DNA from: an uncultured Prevotella sp.
GTDB taxonomy: Bacteria > Bacteroidota > Bacteroidia > Bacteroidales > Bacteroidaceae
Reading direction: 5' to 3'
NCBI GenBank assembly: GCA_944320285.1
Contig: CALUGX010000014.1
Coordinates: 1 to 35,111 of the forward strand
DNA: 35,111 nt
Below the pieces are notes generated by a model, which made no database searches, had not been told where the DNA came from, and saw only the letters and a program-made list of their open reading frames with translations. The position numbers were made by a program, and so were the translations under genes. This document shows, piece after piece, positions 32,360-35,111 of this stretch (position 1 is the stretch's first letter; every line of letters begins with the position of its first letter).

Positions 32360-34165
32360 TTAATCCTCTGACAAATCAGCTACCATCTTACGGTACATTG
32401 CGTAGATATGCGTGCGCGAAACGTATCCCCGCAAATGCCTCTCGTCGTCTACGACGGGGAGCATTGAAGAGTCTGTGCTGTCAAAACGTTTCATAACTTC
32501 TTCCATCGTGTCGTTCACAGAAAGTACGGTTTCCGGCTGAGACATCAGCTGGCGAACCTTAAAGTGATGGTAAAGCTCTGTGCGGAATACGATGTGGCGC
32601 AACTTGGTTATGTCAATTTCGCCCAAGAGATTTCCGGCGTCATCGAGCACAGGCAGTACGTTTTTATGGCTCTTGCTTATGGCGTGCACAAGCGAAGCGA
32701 GGTCTCTGTCGGGCGATACGGCGGTGTAACTTTTGTCTATTACGCTGTCAAGACTCATTAGAGTCAGCACGGCACGGTCAGTGTGGTGGGTTATCAATTT
32801 ACCTTGGCGTGCCAAGCGCATTCCGTAAATGCTGTGAGGCTCGAATATGATAATGGTAAGATATGAACAGATGCTGACAATCATCAGCGGTATGAACATC
32901 TGATATCCACCTGTAATCTCGGCTATGAGGAATATGCCTGTAAGTGGAGCGTGCATCACTCCGGCCATGACTGCCGACATCCCCAAGAGAGCGAAATTCT
33001 TTTCAGGAAGGTAAACACCTATTTCATATATATTCCACACCCTTGCGAAAAGGAAACCTGCGAACGCGCCGATGAACAACGAAGGCGCAAACGTACCGCC
33101 GCAACCTCCGCCGCCGTTAGTTGCCGACGTGGCAAAAACCTTTGTCAGCAGCACCATGCCGATGTAAGGTATCAACATTTCAGAATGTCCGTAGAACGGG
33201 GAATTATTAAGTATCAAGTCCCAGTCGGCTTCGGTCTTACCGCTAAGTAGAATATTTATGCTGCCGTAACCTTCACCGTAAAGCGATGGAAAAATGAATA
33301 TTAACGGACTGAGCACCAAAGCCCCAACCAAAAGTTTTAGCACGGGCTTGTTTTTAAGCCGGGCAAATCCGGCCTCGCACGCCGTCATAACACGTATGAA
33401 ATAAAGGCTTACGAAACCGCCGAACACTCCGAGCAGGATGTTTGCCGGGATACGCTCAACGGGCCAAGGATTATCCAATGTGAAAACAAACAGTGAATCG
33501 CTGCCCGTAAAAATATAAGTGAAACAGGTGGCGGTGACACTTGAGATGAGGATTGGCAGCAACGAGGCCATCGTAAGGTCGATCATCAAGACCTCAAGCG
33601 TAAACACAAGGCCGGCGATGGGAGCTTTGAATATTCCGGCGATGGCTGCCGCCGCACCGCAACCTACGAGCAACATAAGTGTCTTATTATCCATCCTGAA
33701 CAGTTGGCCGAGGTTGCTTCCTATGGCCGACCCGGTAAGTACGATAGGTGCCTCTGCTCCCACACTACCACCAAAGCCGATTGTTATGGCCGACGCTATG
33801 ACAGAGCTCCAACAATTATGTCCCCTCAGACGGCTACGCTTGCTGCTGATGGCGTAAAGAATGCGCGTGATACCGTGGCTTATCTCGTCTTTCACGACAT
33901 AACGCACGAATAATGAAGTGATGTAAATGCCTATTACGGGGTAGACAAGATACATCCAGTTAAACGTCTCGCTTTCGAAGCGCGAAGTGAGCAAAAGCTC
34001 TATTTCCTCGATAATCCAATGCAACAAGTACGCGGCAACGGCGGCAAACAAACCTACAAGGAAACTCAAAATAAGTGTAAATTGCTTGTCTGTAATGTAT
34101 TGCTCGCGCAAATTTATTACCCGCTGCATCAGTGTTGCCGTCTCTTGCCGTATGCTTGCAGCCAT
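32360..34165 (-). CDS. CLC-family chloride channel/transporter with CBS domains
   Basis: 601 residues. About residues 28-440 form the CLC membrane core. It has FGGSVGAEAP with the gating Glu at 138, APIAGLVFTLEVLM at 181-194, GGCGGTFAPSLFIGAFAG near 355-375 and MAGVMHAPLTGIFLIAEITGGY. Two CBS domains follow (from about SLDSVIDKSYTAV and RQLMSQPETVLSV to the end), which in relatives bind nucleotides and control gating. At the place of the inner proton glutamate of E. coli ClcA (E203) this protein has Val192, preceded by Glu191, so proton coupling is doubtful. It starts 4 bases after the tsaC/sua5 stop, so the two are cotranscribed. Confidence 0.93.
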   Translation of the reverse strand: MAASIRQETATLMQRVINLREQYITDKQFTLILSFLVGLFAAVAAYLLHWIIEEIELLLTSRFESETFNWMYLVYPVIGIYITSLFVRYVVKDEISHGITRILYAISSKRSRLRGHNCWSSVIASAITIGFGGSVGAEAPIVLTGSAIGSNLGQLFRMDNKTLMLLVGCGAAAAIAGIFKAPIAGLVFTLEVLMIDLTMASLLPILISSVTATCFTYIFTGSDSLFVFTLDNPWPVERIPANILLGVFGGFVSLYFIRVMTACEAGFARLKNKPVLKLLVGALVLSPLIFIFPSLYGEGYGSINILLSGKTEADWDLILNNSPFYGHSEMLIPYIGMVLLTKVFATSATNGGGGCGGTFAPSLFIGAFAGFLFARVWNIYEIGVYLPEKNFALLGMSAVMAGVMHAPLTGIFLIAEITGGYQMFIPLMIVSICSYLTIIIFEPHSIYGMRLARQGKLITHHTDRAVLTLMSLDSVIDKSYTAVSPDRDLASLVHAISKSHKNVLPVLDDAGNLLGEIDITKLRHIVFRTELYHHFKVRQLMSQPETVLSVNDTMEEVMKRFDSTDSSMLPVVDDERHLRGYVSRTHIYAMYRKMVADLSED

Positions 34166-34169
34166 ATTG

Positions 34170-34739
34170 TCATTTTCTTATTATTTCCACTTGTCCGTCG
34201 TTCTTTATCCTGATGATGCTCGACGGCGTATGCGGTTTCTTTTCCTGTCTGCGACTGAAACATACATAATCTACGGCGTTAAGCAGTTCTTCGGATATGT
34301 CTTTGTAGTTTTCGGCTGCCGGTTCGCCGCTGATGTTTGCACTGGTTGACACCACCGGTTTCTGGAAACGATAACACAGCTCTTTTGAGAAAGGTTCATT
34401 CGTAATGCGCATGGCTATACTGCCGTTTTCAGCCACGAGGTTTGGGGCGAGATTTACAGCATTGTCGAATATCACCGTCGTAGGTTTTGTTGCCAGCTCC
34501 ATCACCTGCCAAGCCACTTCGGGCGCATTCCTAACATAGCGTTGCAGCCTTACATCCGAGTCTACAAGGCAAATCATGGCTTTTGAATCGTCCCGACGCT
34601 TTATCTTATATACTTTGGCCACGGCCTCCGCGTTAGTAGCGTCACAGCCTATGCCCCACACCGTGTCCGTTGGATAGAGTATCACGCCGCCCTGACGCAT
34701 TACCTCCACGGCCTTTTTTATATCATCTTGTATGTTCAT
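34170..34739 (-). CDS. L-threonylcarbamoyladenylate synthase, TsaC/YrdC type
   Basis: 189 residues, a single YrdC domain without the C-terminal Sua5 domain. It makes threonylcarbamoyl-AMP for the t6A modification of ANN-decoding tRNAs. Motifs are GGVILYPTDTVWGIGCDA (18-34), the substrate-binding KIKRRDDSKAM (45-55), IAMRITNEPF and STSANISGEPA. Normal length for the short form. It is the first gene of a pair with the CLC gene; with tilS and truA it adds to the tRNA-modification genes in this window. Because paralogues of YrdC/YciO type exist, assignment to TsaC is likely but not certain. Confidence 0.92.
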   Translation of the reverse strand: MNIQDDIKKAVEVMRQGGVILYPTDTVWGIGCDATNAEAVAKVYKIKRRDDSKAMICLVDSDVRLQRYVRNAPEVAWQVMELATKPTTVIFDNAVNLAPNLVAENGSIAMRITNEPFSKELCYRFQKPVVSTSANISGEPAAENYKDISEELLNAVDYVCFSRRQEKKPHTPSSIIRIKNDGQVEIIRK

Positions 34740-35111
34740 TTCGTATTGTTTTTTTATTGTATAATTGCCGTCTGCACACTTGTGTGTTTAAGCATGAACG
34801 GGGCAAAATTAGACAAAAAAAACGATATTAGGTGACTTTTCGCCACTTTTTTCATTAAATGAATATCCACATCGCCCAAATTTTATACGCAAAATTTTGT
34901 GTCTGTACGAATTACTACGACGCAAAGTATCTAACTCTTGTTTACCTTTTTGTCCATTGCATCATTGTTGTTTATTTAATGCTAAATATGGAGTCTTTAC
35001 CCGTTGGCGGAATTATTTTTAGATGTACGGCGATTGTCTTGTCCTGGCAAAAGTTGACACATTTATTAACGATAAAAAAAATGTGTAGAACAATGCGAAA
35101 GAGTCCAACAA
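34740..35111. other. Upstream region of tsaC, no further gene seen
   Basis: Contains the TAATTTTG box of tsaC at 34804-34811 on the minus strand and a CAAAATTTTG palindrome at 34890-34899. No open frame or RNA gene was recognised up to the window end. Confidence 0.5.
34804..34811 (-). promoter_or_regulatory. -7 box of the tsaC-CLC unit
   Basis: TAATTTTG on the minus strand fits TAnnTTTG, 65 bases upstream of the ATG at 34739. No TTG at the usual -33 distance. Confidence 0.45.

Overview
The window looks like chromosome from a Bacteroidota bacterium of the Prevotella group. The evidence is the gene content (GSI-like glutamine synthetase, bifunctional HisB, DUF4494 plus YggS, FtsK followed by a LolA-like protein, DUF5687, HppA, ppdK). 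It is supported by repeated TAnnTTTG -7 boxes with a TTG/TTTG about 16-20 bases upstream, the absence of strong Shine-Dalgarno sites, and secreted proteins ending in a short GIYI..GKK-type tail. No phage, transposase, CRISPR array, rRNA or tRNA was seen.

Layout. 1-2281 (-): 5' part of ppdK. 2627-5002 (-): two secreted proteins of unknown function and a small HTH regulator. 5003-6148: mostly non-coding, with a strong minus-strand promoter, stem-loops and probably dispersed repeats. 6149-7645 (+): GSI-type glutamine synthetase-like enzyme. 7745-8692: a broken MBL-fold hydrolase gene divergent from an intact HxlR regulator. 8805-8997: nested perfect inverted repeat. 9171-14018 (+): RlmD/RumA-type rRNA methyltransferase, OprP-like porin and K+-dependent membrane pyrophosphatase. 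14132-16971 (-): dapA, EamA transporter, truA. 17270-18465 (+): DUF4494 and YggS. 18545-21334 (-): membrane protein, hisB and an EFR1-type ferredoxin. 21515-23490 (+): Gfo/Idh/MocA oxidoreductase and DUF1460 amidase-like protein. 23491-24149: no gene. 24150-27307 (-): DEDDy exonuclease, RlmI-like methyltransferase and tilS. 27441-32161 (+): ftsK, LolA-like protein, DUF5687 membrane protein. 32163-32353: element with 18-bp inverted ends. 32360-34739 (-): TsaC/Sua5 and a CLC channel with CBS domains. 34740-35111: no gene.

The genes are mainly housekeeping. RlmD, TruA, TilS, RlmI-like and TsaC/Sua5 modify rRNA or tRNA. PpdK and HppA are pyrophosphate-linked energy enzymes. DapA, HisB and the GS-like enzyme serve amino-acid and nitrogen metabolism, and FtsK acts in chromosome segregation. 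I found no convincing new multi-gene system. The less ordinary material is intergenic: a family of hairpins built on AATTAAGAGTTAAG placed just after stop codons (one supplies the truA stop), two roughly 190-bp inverted-repeat-bounded elements, a perfect stem-loop inside a divergent promoter region, a deletion-derived pseudogene beside its likely regulator, and a DUF5687 gene with no ATPase partner next to it.
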